From contig JBKJTY010000014.1 of the NCBI GenBank assembly GCA_046590235.1, positions 1 through 6,346 on the forward strand: a stretch of 6,346 bases of DNA, written 5' to 3'. Below the pieces are notes generated by a model. It saw nothing but the letters and a program-made list of their open reading frames with translations, did not search any database and was not told where the DNA came from. How positions within the stretch are numbered: the stretch's first letter is position 1; every line of letters starts with the position of its first letter. Shown here in pieces: positions 1-5,559 of this stretch. Source of the DNA: 2-02-FULL-45-10 sp046590235. GTDB lineage: Bacteria; Patescibacteriota; Patescibacteriia; Magasanikbacterales; GWA2-37-8. The translations under genes and the position numbers were made by a program.

Positions 1-88
1 GCTTGTTTCGTGGTATAACCAGTTGTTCTCTTTGACAACGCACGTTAATCATATTACGCCTGGAAAAGGCGAGAAGGAATGGTGTCCT

Positions 89-760
89 GTGAAGACGCTG
101 ACCAATCTTGAAGACCCGAAGTGGTTTGAAGAGTTCATGCAGTTGCCCTTGAAGGAACGACTGGACATGCTTCACAGCTACGTCGTTAAACCATCTATTG
201 CACGCAACGAACAAGAAACGGAAGAATATAAGGAGTTCACGAAGTTTATCGGTGTCACCTTTGGTGATGGAACCGACGCGGCAATCGAAAGGGCTTTCGG
301 AAAGGATTTTCTTACCGGGAACAACTTCGGCGTGGACTACTACATTGACACTACCTGGCATTACATCCAGGCAAAGCCGTTCATGATTTTGGGTGACGAT
401 TTTTTCCGTCGGCTCCTTGATTCGCAGTACCACATCACCTGGGCTATGCTCGATTATCTTACGCACTCTCACTACGAATGTCAGCCTGATCCTGACGGTG
501 ATCAGTATCGGGTTGAGTGTGTGGAGACCGTTCGCCGACTGCTCCTGACTAAAGAAGGGCAGAAGGTGACGGTGGAGCTCATCCGCAGGTATGATGGAAG
601 TGAGTTTTGCAGCCTCATTGAAAACTACTTGAGTTTTTCCGATGCTACGACCGATAACCTGCGGCAGATCCGCGATTTCTTCGTGGCCGCCGTGGCATCG
701 AAGGAGCTGAAAGACTTGAGCGTCAGAGAGGAGATTGATCTTCTGAGCAAGTTCGTGTAA
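89..760 (+). CDS. Uncharacterised acidic, probably soluble protein
   Basis: I do not recognise this family. The preferred start is the GTG at 89 (product starting MKTLTNLEDPKW, 223 aa), because AAGGA at 74-78 sits 10 nt upstream and a TTGACA box lies at 32-37. However, the frame is open to the left edge, with a TTG at 23 and no stop before it, so a longer or 5'-truncated gene cannot be excluded. The protein is rich in Asp, Glu and aromatic residues, with no signal peptide, no obvious membrane span and no catalytic motif I can name. The C-terminal third looks helical (for example LRQIRDFFVAAV). Codons favour G or C in third position (ATC CGC GAT TTC TTC GTG GCC GCC), unlike adk, map and recO downstream. 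It is followed by hairpins at 797-859 and so looks monocistronic. It is very likely a real gene because of its length, clean codon structure and terminator; its function is unknown. Confidence 0.72.
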   Translation: MKTLTNLEDPKWFEEFMQLPLKERLDMLHSYVVKPSIARNEQETEEYKEFTKFIGVTFGDGTDAAIERAFGKDFLTGNNFGVDYYIDTTWHYIQAKPFMILGDDFFRRLLDSQYHITWAMLDYLTHSHYECQPDPDGDQYRVECVETVRRLLLTKEGQKVTVELIRRYDGSEFCSLIENYLSFSDATTDNLRQIRDFFVAAVASKELKDLSVREEIDLLSKFV

Positions 761-796
761 CGTGCGTGTTGCAAGTGCAGTTCAAAGAGATGTGCG

Positions 797-818
797 GCGG
801 GCTCACAATGACGCCCGC
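797..818 (+). terminator. GC-rich hairpin after the first gene
   Basis: GCGGGC (797-802) pairs with GCCCGC (813-818) across a 10-nt loop, 36 nt after the upstream stop codon. It lacks its own T-run, so it may be an accessory hairpin protecting the 3' end, or part of a double terminator with the next hairpin. Confidence 0.45.
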
Positions 819-826
819 ATTTCACA

Positions 827-859
827 AACAACTCAGAAATTCTGGGTTGTTTTTGTTTT
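827..859 (+). terminator. Intrinsic (Rho-independent) terminator
   Basis: An 11-bp stem, AACAACTCAGA (827-837) with TCTGGGTTGTT (841-851), contains one G-U pair and closes a 3-nt loop. It runs directly into the T-rich tract TTTTTGTTTT (850-859). This separates the uncharacterised gene upstream from the adk promoter that follows. Confidence 0.8.
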
Positions 860-869
860 CCGCCTAGTC

Positions 870-898
870 TTGATTTAACCCTGCCAAGCTGGTATACT
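870..898 (+). promoter_or_regulatory. Promoter of the adk-map-ruvX-recO operon
   Basis: TTGATT (870-875) and TATACT (893-898) are separated by exactly 17 bp, and TG at 890-891 forms an extended -10 (TGnTATACT). Transcription would start near 905, giving a leader of about 20 nt that ends in the pyrimidine-rich TTTTTACCTCC. No Shine-Dalgarno sequence is present before the adk ATG. It fits a housekeeping sigma-70-type promoter just downstream of the preceding terminator. Confidence 0.72.
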
Positions 899-925
899 AA
901 GCCAGTCAAAACTGTTTTTACCTCC

Positions 926-1582
926 ATGAAAAAAATTATCATTGTTATAGGTCCACCAGGCTCTGGAAAGGGAACCCAGGCAAAGAAAATCGCCGCAAAA
1001 TACGGGTTTACCCACCTTTCTACTGGTGATATGTTGCGCCGCTTAATAAACAGTCCAAAGCTAACTGCAGACGAAGCAGCTGCTGTGGAAAGAATGAAAG
1101 CCGGACACTTGGTGTCGGATGATCTTATTTACAAATTAGCTTTTGGTGAAATTGAGAAGTGTCTTGCAGTGGGACAGGGTGTAGTGCTTGATGGTGCTAT
1201 CCGCTCAGTTGCCCAAGCTGAAGCCTACCAAGATTTTTTTACAAAAAAAGAGTATACTAATGAAGTCGTTGTAGTGGATATTGCTCTGCCGGATGAAGAA
1301 GCGTTTAACCGCCTTACTTCCCGCCGCATTTGTAGTCATTGCGCTGAGATTATTCCAGCTGGCACCACTCGTCATTATTCTGTCTGTCCAAAATGTTCTG
1401 GTGAATTGATTACGCGATCAGATGACAATGCGACTATTGTCCAACACCGTATCGAGATCCAGGGCAACAAAGCGTTGGCCCCAATCAGAGCATGGTTCAG
1501 CAACCATAAATTGCTCACTAGTATTGATGGTACACAACCAATTGAATTAGTAGAAGAATCAATAACCGCAGCCTTACAATAA
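926..1582 (+). CDS. adk: Adenylate kinase, zinc-LID type
   Basis: Cytosolic enzyme that interconverts ATP + AMP and 2 ADP. The P-loop GPPGSGKGT is at residues 9-17, followed by the AMP-site motif LSTGDMLR (31-38). The LID domain carries four cysteines, C136/C139 (CSHC) and C154/C157 (CPKC), the structural zinc ribbon seen in many Gram-positive and CPR adenylate kinases. The RSDDN motif (164-168) and Arg175 supply the usual LID/catalytic contacts. At 218 aa the length is normal for the long form. One oddity is that the nearly invariant LDGFPR motif reads LDGAIR (88-93): the Phe-Pro is replaced, while the AMP-binding Arg93 is kept. The start is set by MKKIIIVIGPPG directly before the P-loop; no Shine-Dalgarno is seen. 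It is the first gene of the operon, 3 nt before map, an arrangement also common in ribosomal-protein clusters (secY-adk-map). Confidence 0.97.
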   Translation: MKKIIIVIGPPGSGKGTQAKKIAAKYGFTHLSTGDMLRRLINSPKLTADEAAAVERMKAGHLVSDDLIYKLAFGEIEKCLAVGQGVVLDGAIRSVAQAEAYQDFFTKKEYTNEVVVVDIALPDEEAFNRLTSRRICSHCAEIIPAGTTRHYSVCPKCSGELITRSDDNATIVQHRIEIQGNKALAPIRAWFSNHKLLTSIDGTQPIELVEESITAALQ

Positions 1583-1585
1583 AGT

Positions 1586-2389
1586 ATGCTTATCAAAACA
1601 CAAAAAGACATCGAAAATATTAAAAAGAATGGCGAGATGATGGGCGTTATTCTTGAGGACCTCGAAAAAATGTGTGTGCCTGGCATGTCTTTGGTTGAGC
1701 TTGATAAGAAAGCTGAAAAAATGATCCGTGCAGTTGGCGCTCGCCCTGCCTTTAAAGGTTACAAAACACATGTTGCAGACCGTCCGTTTCCAGCAACCGT
1801 GTGTATTTCTCTCAATACAGAATTGGTCCACGGCATTCCAAAAAAAGGTGTTGTCCTCAAAGATGGTGATATTATCACTTTAGATATTGGTATGGAATGG
1901 CCATATTCCAAAAAGGAAAAAGGCGTTTACACTGATACTGCAGTTACGGTTGTAGTTGGTAAAATTCCTGAGAAGGTACAAAAGCTTGTTGATGTTACTC
2001 GCGAAGCCCTAGAGCGCGGTATTAAGGCTGCTCAGCCAGGCAACAGTGTAGCTAGTATTGGTAAGGCTGTTGAAGGCTATGTGAAGTCTATGGGTAAGTA
2101 CGGCATTGTGCGTGATTTGGTTGGTCACGGTGTTGGTTATACCGTTCATGAAGAACCAAGCATTCCAAACTATTACGACGCAACGCTTGAATCAATTCTT
2201 CTTAAACCTGGCATGGTTATTGCTATCGAGCCGATGATTTCACTCGGTGGTTGGCGCGTGGAAACAATGGATGATGGTTGGACGATTAAGATGTCTGACA
2301 ATTCATTGTGTGCGCATTCTGAACACACGGTTATTATTACTGAAGATGGTAATTTCGTTGCTACTCGTCGTCCTTCGGAAAAGAAATAA
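1586..2389 (+). CDS. map: Type I methionine aminopeptidase
   Basis: Removes the initiator methionine from nascent proteins as a di-metal cytosolic hydrolase of the pita-bread fold. All five metal ligands are visible: D100 (LDIG), D117 (YTDTA), H181 (GHGVG), E215 (AIEPM) and E246 (HSEHT). The substrate-binding histidines H82 (ELVHGIP) and H188 (TVHEEP) are also present. At 267 aa it is the normal size for the bacterial type I enzyme without an N-terminal extension. Compared with the E. coli enzyme, the segment between the two Asp ligands is about six residues longer (17 versus 11 positions), because of the MEWPYSKKEKG stretch. The start ATG follows the adk stop by 3 nt without a Shine-Dalgarno, which suggests translational coupling. 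The gene ends 12 nt before the inverted-repeat element at 2402. Confidence 0.97.
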   Translation: MLIKTQKDIENIKKNGEMMGVILEDLEKMCVPGMSLVELDKKAEKMIRAVGARPAFKGYKTHVADRPFPATVCISLNTELVHGIPKKGVVLKDGDIITLDIGMEWPYSKKEKGVYTDTAVTVVVGKIPEKVQKLVDVTREALERGIKAAQPGNSVASIGKAVEGYVKSMGKYGIVRDLVGHGVGYTVHEEPSIPNYYDATLESILLKPGMVIAIEPMISLGGWRVETMDDGWTIKMSDNSLCAHSEHTVIITEDGNFVATRRPSEKK

Positions 2390-2401
2390 GTCGCTTGGCA
2401 G

Positions 2402-2476
2402 TGTCATTCCCGCGAAGGCGGGAATCCATGTGCCAGCATAGTTTAGTGATGGATTCCCGCCTTCGCGGGAATGACA
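2402..2476. repeat. Perfect 28-bp inverted repeat (REP/MITE-like element)
   Basis: The left arm (2402-2429) begins TGTCATTCCCGCG and the right arm (2449-2476) is its exact reverse complement, 28 of 28 bases, around a 19-nt centre (2430-2448). Each arm also contains its own small palindrome, ATTCCCGC-GAAG-GCGGGAAT, with an 8-bp stem. The core is the dispersed repeat GTCATTCCCGCG...CGGGAATCCA that recurs in many bacterial genomes, and a related copy lies at 6286-6333 in this window. The element fills most of the 98-nt map-ruvX gap and ends 11 nt before the ruvX ATG. In RNA it could form one long hairpin. No T-run follows, so a classical terminator is unlikely. It could affect mRNA stability or the map/ruvX ratio; this is inference. 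Confidence 0.9.
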
Positions 2477-2487
2477 GTTAAACCTAT

Positions 2488-2877
2488 ATGAACATTCTCG
2501 CCATCGATTACGGCACCAAACGTCTCGGTTTAGCTTGGTCTGACACCACGCTTGGTGTTGTGTTGCCGTATGGTGTGGTAGAAGGGGATACATTACCTCG
2601 TAAGATTACCGCTTTTGTTAACTTGCTCAAAAAAGAACGTATCGACAAAATCGTTGTTGGTTTTCCGTTTGGTATTGATGGTAAGGAAAATAAAAACACT
2701 GAACGTGTCCAGAAATTCGTGTACGAACTGCAAAAACATATCACCATTCCGATAGACTACCAGGATGAACGTTTTTCTTCTTACGGCGCCGATTCCATGG
2801 GTGAGGGTGTTTCGCGCGATGAGCGTTCCGCTATGTTTATCCTCGAAGGGTACTTACAAAAAAATAAACGAAAATAA
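2488..2877 (+). CDS. ruvX: RuvX/YqgF-family Holliday junction resolvase-like nuclease
   Basis: RNase H-fold protein of the YqgF family, known as a putative Holliday junction resolvase and as a factor in 5' processing of 16S rRNA precursor. The N-terminal strand motif IDYGTKRLGLA (6-16) carries the catalytic Asp7. VVGFPFGIDG (56-65) matches the family's V-G-x-P-x-x-x-x-G segment, and DERFSS (93-98) matches the DERLTT-type motif with the second acidic residue. RDERSAMFILEGYL (110-122 region) is the C-terminal helix with the last conserved Asp, D111. At 129 aa it is slightly short of the usual 135-140 but complete. The start at 2488 is the first ATG in frame and places the DYG motif at the normal depth. 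There is no Shine-Dalgarno; the inverted-repeat element ends 11 nt upstream. A single nucleotide separates its stop from the recO ATG. Confidence 0.95.
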   Translation: MNILAIDYGTKRLGLAWSDTTLGVVLPYGVVEGDTLPRKITAFVNLLKKERIDKIVVGFPFGIDGKENKNTERVQKFVYELQKHITIPIDYQDERFSSYGADSMGEGVSRDERSAMFILEGYLQKNKRK

Positions 2878-2878
2878 T

Positions 2879-3592
2879 ATGGAAGCGATCGTCCTAAATC
2901 GGAGGGACGTTCGGGAATATGACCAGATGGTCACGCTCTACACGCGCGAAAAAGGCAAAATTGAAGTGCTGGCTCGCGGTGTGAAAAAGAGTGTATCAAA
3001 AAATGCGGCCTTTCTTGAGCCGTTTTTTTTAGTTGATGCCGAGTTCGTTGAAGGTAAAGAAAAAGACCATTTAATTCGGGTATATCCGCTCAAATGTTTT
3101 GACCGTATTCGTGAGAGTTTTGTAATGATGCAATTGCTCGGTTATAGTGTTGAGCTTTTCCGTGAAACGATTCCTGGGCAAGAACCAGATACAAAATTAT
3201 TTGATTTTTTAATAACGTGGATTAATTTTTTAAATGGTCCCGAAGCACCTTTACAAATGGTTGATGCGTTTATTATTCGTTTGTGGGGAAGATTAGGATT
3301 TTCTATCGCTCTTGATAAGTGCGTTATCTGTGGTAAGGAAGAAAGAAAAGCTTTGTATCCGATGGGCGGAGGTGTTATCTGTGGCAATTGCGCGCTAACA
3401 AAAAAACAAGCCAATGATACGATCTTGTTATTATCACCACTCGTTGTAGAAGTACTGACAGTAATGGCTAATGATAGTTATGAAAAAGTAGTCGAGAAGC
3501 TTACCCAAACTATCCCAGAATTACATCAAGCCGTTATGGCCTTTGAGATGTATCATAGTAGTCGTCGTTTACCAACTCTAACACTTCGATAA
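2879..3592 (+). CDS. recO: DNA repair protein RecO
   Basis: RecO helps load RecA onto SSB-coated single-stranded DNA in the RecFOR pathway and anneals strands. The N-terminal OB-fold is seen in EAIVLNRRDVREYDQMVTLY (2-21) and TREKGKIEVLARGVKKS (22-38), matching the family pattern VL..RD..E.D..vtlyT...Gk...A.G. A helical domain follows, with a zinc ribbon at C148/C151 (CVIC) and C168/C171 (CGNC), then a C-terminal helix. It is 237 aa, typical for the family. An ATG in the same frame at 2765 would overlap ruvX by over 110 nt and add 38 residues with no family match, so the ATG at 2879, one nucleotide after the ruvX TAA, is chosen. AT-rich stretches (for example 3180-3235) make it locally poorer in GC than its neighbours. 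It is the last gene of the operon, facing the - strand gene at 3645-3872. Confidence 0.94.
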   Translation: MEAIVLNRRDVREYDQMVTLYTREKGKIEVLARGVKKSVSKNAAFLEPFFLVDAEFVEGKEKDHLIRVYPLKCFDRIRESFVMMQLLGYSVELFRETIPGQEPDTKLFDFLITWINFLNGPEAPLQMVDAFIIRLWGRLGFSIALDKCVICGKEERKALYPMGGGVICGNCALTKKQANDTILLLSPLVVEVLTVMANDSYEKVVEKLTQTIPELHQAVMAFEMYHSSRRLPTLTLR

Positions 3593-3608
3593 AGCGTATA
3601 AATGACGA

Positions 3609-3640
3609 GGCGACGGAAGGGTATAATCCCAACCGTCGCC
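3609..3640. terminator. Symmetrical hairpin between convergent genes
   Basis: GGCGACGG (3609-3616) pairs perfectly with CCGTCGCC (3633-3640). An AA/AA internal loop follows, then GGG/CCC (3619-3621 with 3628-3630) closing a TATAAT hexaloop. It lies between the recO stop (3592) and the - strand gene's stop (3645), so it could serve as a two-way transcript end. Neither side has a strong T-run (TCGTCATTT on the - strand side), so efficient intrinsic termination is not certain. Confidence 0.55.
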
Positions 3641-3644
3641 AGTC

Positions 3645-3872
3645 TTAGTTGCCGAGTATCCCAGCGAGCCATCCCAAAAAGGCGCCCATGTAGATAAGCC
3701 CGGCAACGCAATGCCAGAAGATGTGTTCAGCGGCTCGAACGAATCCGTCGAACAACACCATCCCGACCTGCTTGCCAAGAGAAACACTTGTCATTGCCAG
3801 TGCCCTGGCGCGCTCCTTTGAGCGGGTAAATGGGTGGTTGCCTTCTACTCTAAAGACAAAGCCGAGTTCCAC
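3645..3872 (-). CDS. Small membrane protein of unknown function
   Basis: A 75-aa protein starting MELGFVFRVEGNHPFTRS from a GTG at 3872. The choice of strand and start rests on expression signals read on the - strand: a TTGACA-17-TATACT promoter (3929-3901), a leader of roughly 20 nt, and AAAGGGG (3884-3878) five nt before the GTG. Residues 1-35 are polar with basic residues (RSKERARA). A hydrophobic C-terminal segment (about 51-74, IFWHCVAGLIYMGAFLGWLAG) is likely one membrane span and contains a glycine zipper, G63xxxG67xxxG71. An upstream ATG in frame at 3983 would run through the promoter and is not used. I recognise no family. Codons favour G or C at position three, as in the gene at 89-760 and unlike recO. 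It is convergent with recO and divergent from asnS, so it forms its own transcription unit. An in-frame ORF on the opposite strand is a shadow. Confidence 0.72.
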   Translation of the reverse strand: MELGFVFRVEGNHPFTRSKERARALAMTSVSLGKQVGMVLFDGFVRAAEHIFWHCVAGLIYMGAFLGWLAGILGN

Positions 3873-3877
3873 GTTTT

Positions 3878-3884
3878 CCCCTTT
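3878..3884 (-). promoter_or_regulatory. Strong ribosome-binding site for the small membrane protein
   Basis: Read on the - strand, AAAGGGG is followed by AAAAC and then GTG. It fixes the GTG at 3872 as the start. It is the clearest Shine-Dalgarno in the window; the housekeeping genes lack one. Confidence 0.7.
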
Positions 3885-3900
3885 GCAAACTAAGGCCGCA

Positions 3901-3929
3901 AGTATAGCACAAAATAGAGCTTTTGTCAA
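3901..3929 (-). promoter_or_regulatory. Consensus sigma-70-type promoter of the small membrane protein gene
   Basis: On the - strand, TTGACA (3929-3924) is a perfect -35 and TATACT (3906-3901) a five-of-six -10, separated by exactly 17 bp. Transcription is expected near 3894, about 21 nt before the GTG. It is the best promoter match in the window. Confidence 0.85.
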
Positions 3930-3947
3930 TCGTAAAGGGGGTAAAAC

Positions 3948-3976
3948 TTGCAATTTTAGCGCTTTTTCGCTAGGAT
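3948..3976 (+). promoter_or_regulatory. Probable asnS promoter
   Basis: TTGCAA (3948-3953) and TAGGAT (3971-3976) are 17 bp apart, each four of six to consensus, and would start a transcript near 3983, about 20 nt before the asnS ATG. It is back to back with the - strand promoter; the two -35 boxes are 18 bp apart. The score is modest, but the position and spacing fit and no alternative is better. Confidence 0.5.
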
Positions 3977-4003
3977 AGAGCAATCACTTTTTAAGTTTGT
4001 CCT

Positions 4004-5392
4004 ATGCGTATTGAAATTAAAGAACTGTACAAGCAGCACGCTTCGCTCTTGGACCAAGATGTCGAAGTAGTCGGCTGGATCAGAACTGTCCGCAATTCAA
4101 AAAATTATGGGTTTATTGCTATCAATGATGGTAGTTTTTTCAAACCACTCCAGATTGTTTTTGATGCTGAAACGCAATGTGACCAAGCAATTGAATCATT
4201 GCCAATCGGTACCGCCCTAGCAGTAACAGGCAAGCTTGTTGCTTCACCTGGTGCTGAACAGCCTTGCGAAGTGAAAGCAAAAAAGATTGTCATCATGGCA
4301 ATGTCCAACGCAGATTTCCCGTTGCAGAAAAAACAACACACGTTTGAATTCTTACGTACTATCGCGCACTTACGCCCACGCTCAAATACGTTTACCGCAG
4401 TCTTCCGTGTGCGCAGTTTGTTGTCCCAAGCGATCCATACTTTTTTCCAGGATCGTGGTTTTGTGAACGTCCACACGCCAATCATCTCTTCAAGTGATTG
4501 TGAAGGTGCAGGCGAAATGTTTCGCGTCACCACACTTGATCTAAAGAAGGCTCCAACAAAAGAAGATGGTTCAATAGATTTCTCACAAGATTTTTTTGGC
4601 CGCGAAACTGGTTTGACTGTCAGTGGTCAGCTTGAAGGTGAAGCGATGGCAATGGCTTTTGGTAAAATCTACACCTTTGGCCCAACCTTCCGCGCTGAAA
4701 ATTCCAACACCAAACGTCATGCCGCTGAGTTCTGGATGATTGAACCGGAAGTTGCATTTGCGGATTTGAAGAGCAACATGCAGCTTGCTGAAGACATGTT
4801 AAAATACATTATCAAATACGTTCTGGAACGCGCTCCAGAAGAAATGAAATTTTTCAACAAATTTATTGATGAAGGTTTGCTCGAACGTCTTGAGCATGTC
4901 GCAAATTCAGATTTCGGCCGCGTTACCTATACCGAAGCAATCGACATCCTACAAAAATCCGGTGAAAAATTTGAATACGAAGTCGCTTGGGGCAAAGAAC
5001 TCCAAACAGAACACGAGCGTTACCTCGCAGAAAAGGTATATAAGAAACCAGTCTTTGTTACCGATTATCCAAAAGAATTCAAAGCCTTTTACATGCGCCT
5101 TAGCGACGACAAAAAAACTGTCGCAGCAATGGACTTGCTCGTCCCAGGCATTGGTGAAATCATCGGCGGCAGTCAACGTGAAGAGCGTCAAGAAATCCTG
5201 GAATCTCGCATGCGCGATGTAAATCTTAAGCCAGAAGACTACTGGTGGTACCTCGATCTTCGCAAATATGGCGGCGTGCAACATGCCGGTTTTGGTCTCG
5301 GCTTCGAACGTGCTGTGATGTATATCACTGGTATGGATAACATCCGCGACGTCATTCCATTCCCTCGTACGCCAAAGAGTGCTGACTTTTAA
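4004..5392 (+). CDS. asnS: Asparaginyl-tRNA synthetase
   Basis: Class IIb aminoacyl-tRNA synthetase that charges tRNA-Asn with asparagine using ATP, in the cytosol. The N-terminal OB-fold anticodon-binding domain spans about 1-105 (VEVVGWIRTVRNSKNYGFIAINDGS region). The catalytic domain has motif 1 around 133-160 (ending in HTPI), motif 2 at FGPTFRAENSNTKRHAAEFW (225-244) and motif 3 at GFGLGFERAVMY (429-440). The FRAENSNTKRHAAEF form of motif 2 and the C-terminal IPFPRTPKSADF (451-462) indicate the Asn rather than the Asp enzyme. At 462 aa it is close to the 466 aa of E. coli AsnRS, with the short insertion (about 180-200) between motifs 1 and 2 typical of AsnRS. There is no Shine-Dalgarno before the ATG. 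It stands alone between a promoter at 3948 and a terminator at 5432. Its presence suggests direct Asn-tRNA charging rather than sole reliance on the GatCAB route. Confidence 0.97.
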   Translation: MRIEIKELYKQHASLLDQDVEVVGWIRTVRNSKNYGFIAINDGSFFKPLQIVFDAETQCDQAIESLPIGTALAVTGKLVASPGAEQPCEVKAKKIVIMAMSNADFPLQKKQHTFEFLRTIAHLRPRSNTFTAVFRVRSLLSQAIHTFFQDRGFVNVHTPIISSSDCEGAGEMFRVTTLDLKKAPTKEDGSIDFSQDFFGRETGLTVSGQLEGEAMAMAFGKIYTFGPTFRAENSNTKRHAAEFWMIEPEVAFADLKSNMQLAEDMLKYIIKYVLERAPEEMKFFNKFIDEGLLERLEHVANSDFGRVTYTEAIDILQKSGEKFEYEVAWGKELQTEHERYLAEKVYKKPVFVTDYPKEFKAFYMRLSDDKKTVAAMDLLVPGIGEIIGGSQREERQEILESRMRDVNLKPEDYWWYLDLRKYGGVQHAGFGLGFERAVMYITGMDNIRDVIPFPRTPKSADF

Positions 5393-5431
5393 AGAGTAAA
5401 CTTCAAAATACGATTGCGAAGTGCGTTCTAC

Positions 5432-5474
5432 GAGGACCCCGCCCCGCCGTACCAACGGCGGGGTTCTCATTTTT
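5432..5474 (+). terminator. GC-rich intrinsic terminator after asnS
   Basis: CCCCGCCGT (5442-5450) pairs perfectly with ACGGCGGGG (5455-5463) around an ACCA loop, and GAGGA (5432-5436) can pair with TTCTC (5464-5468) outside a small bulge. Because CCCCGCC is tandemly repeated, GAGGACCCCGCC can alternatively pair with GGCGGGGTTCTC as a 12-bp stem. A short ATTTTT run (5469-5474) follows. Position, 39 nt after the asnS stop, supports termination. Confidence 0.78.
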
Positions 5475-5528
5475 AAATGGTTTATTTCTTCTTGAACACA
5501 ACCTTGTTAAAATGTTATGGGGCGCTGA

Positions 5529-5557
5529 TTGACAGGGCACTTATTCTCAATTAAAGT
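5529..5557 (+). promoter_or_regulatory. Tentative promoter for the coiled-coil/methyltransferase pair
   Basis: A perfect TTGACA (5529-5534) is followed after 17 bp by TAAAGT (5552-5557, four of six). A start near 5564 would fall just inside the ATG at 5560, so either the real start codon is the in-frame ATG at 5590 or the promoter lies elsewhere. Weak evidence. Confidence 0.3.
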
Positions 5558-5559
5558 AT

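Noticed and set aside
625..942. 105-codon - strand frame over the first gene's end and terminators
   Set aside because: It crosses the intrinsic terminator and the adk promoter and has no start signals; it is a shadow frame.
2402..2476. CRISPR array or transposase-bearing insertion sequence at the map-ruvX gap
   Set aside because: There are only two arms in inverted orientation with a 19-nt centre, no direct repeats with spacers and no coding capacity.
2402..2476. Classical intrinsic terminator between map and ruvX
   Set aside because: The stem is strong but followed by GTTAAACC rather than a T-run, and ruvX has no separate promoter I can see, so operon continuity is more likely.
2303..2593. 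96-codon - strand frame spanning map end, inverted repeat and ruvX start
   Set aside because: The protein-like stretches (for example SREGGNP and IPAFAGMT) are just the repeat read in other frames; the flanks are shadows of map and ruvX.
2765..2878. Longer recO from an ATG within ruvX
   Set aside because: The added 38 residues have no RecO similarity; the family N-terminus starts at MEAIVL encoded from 2879.
3622..3627. TATAAT as a -10 promoter box
   Set aside because: It is the loop of a symmetrical hairpin and no -35-like hexamer is found 16-18 bp upstream on the + strand.
3721..3978. 85-codon + strand frame opposite the small membrane protein gene
   Set aside because: No ribosome-binding site or promoter, and it runs through the - strand promoter. 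The - strand frame has consensus signals and a membrane-protein pattern.
3873..3983. N-terminal extension of the - strand small gene to an ATG at 3983
   Set aside because: It would place the start upstream of the TTGACA-TATACT promoter and the strong ribosome-binding site; GTG at 3872 fits both.
4949..5470. 173-codon open frame on the - strand over the end of asnS
   Set aside because: It lies entirely opposite asnS and its terminator, begins in the terminator stem and shows no family features; asnS is unmistakable in the + frame.
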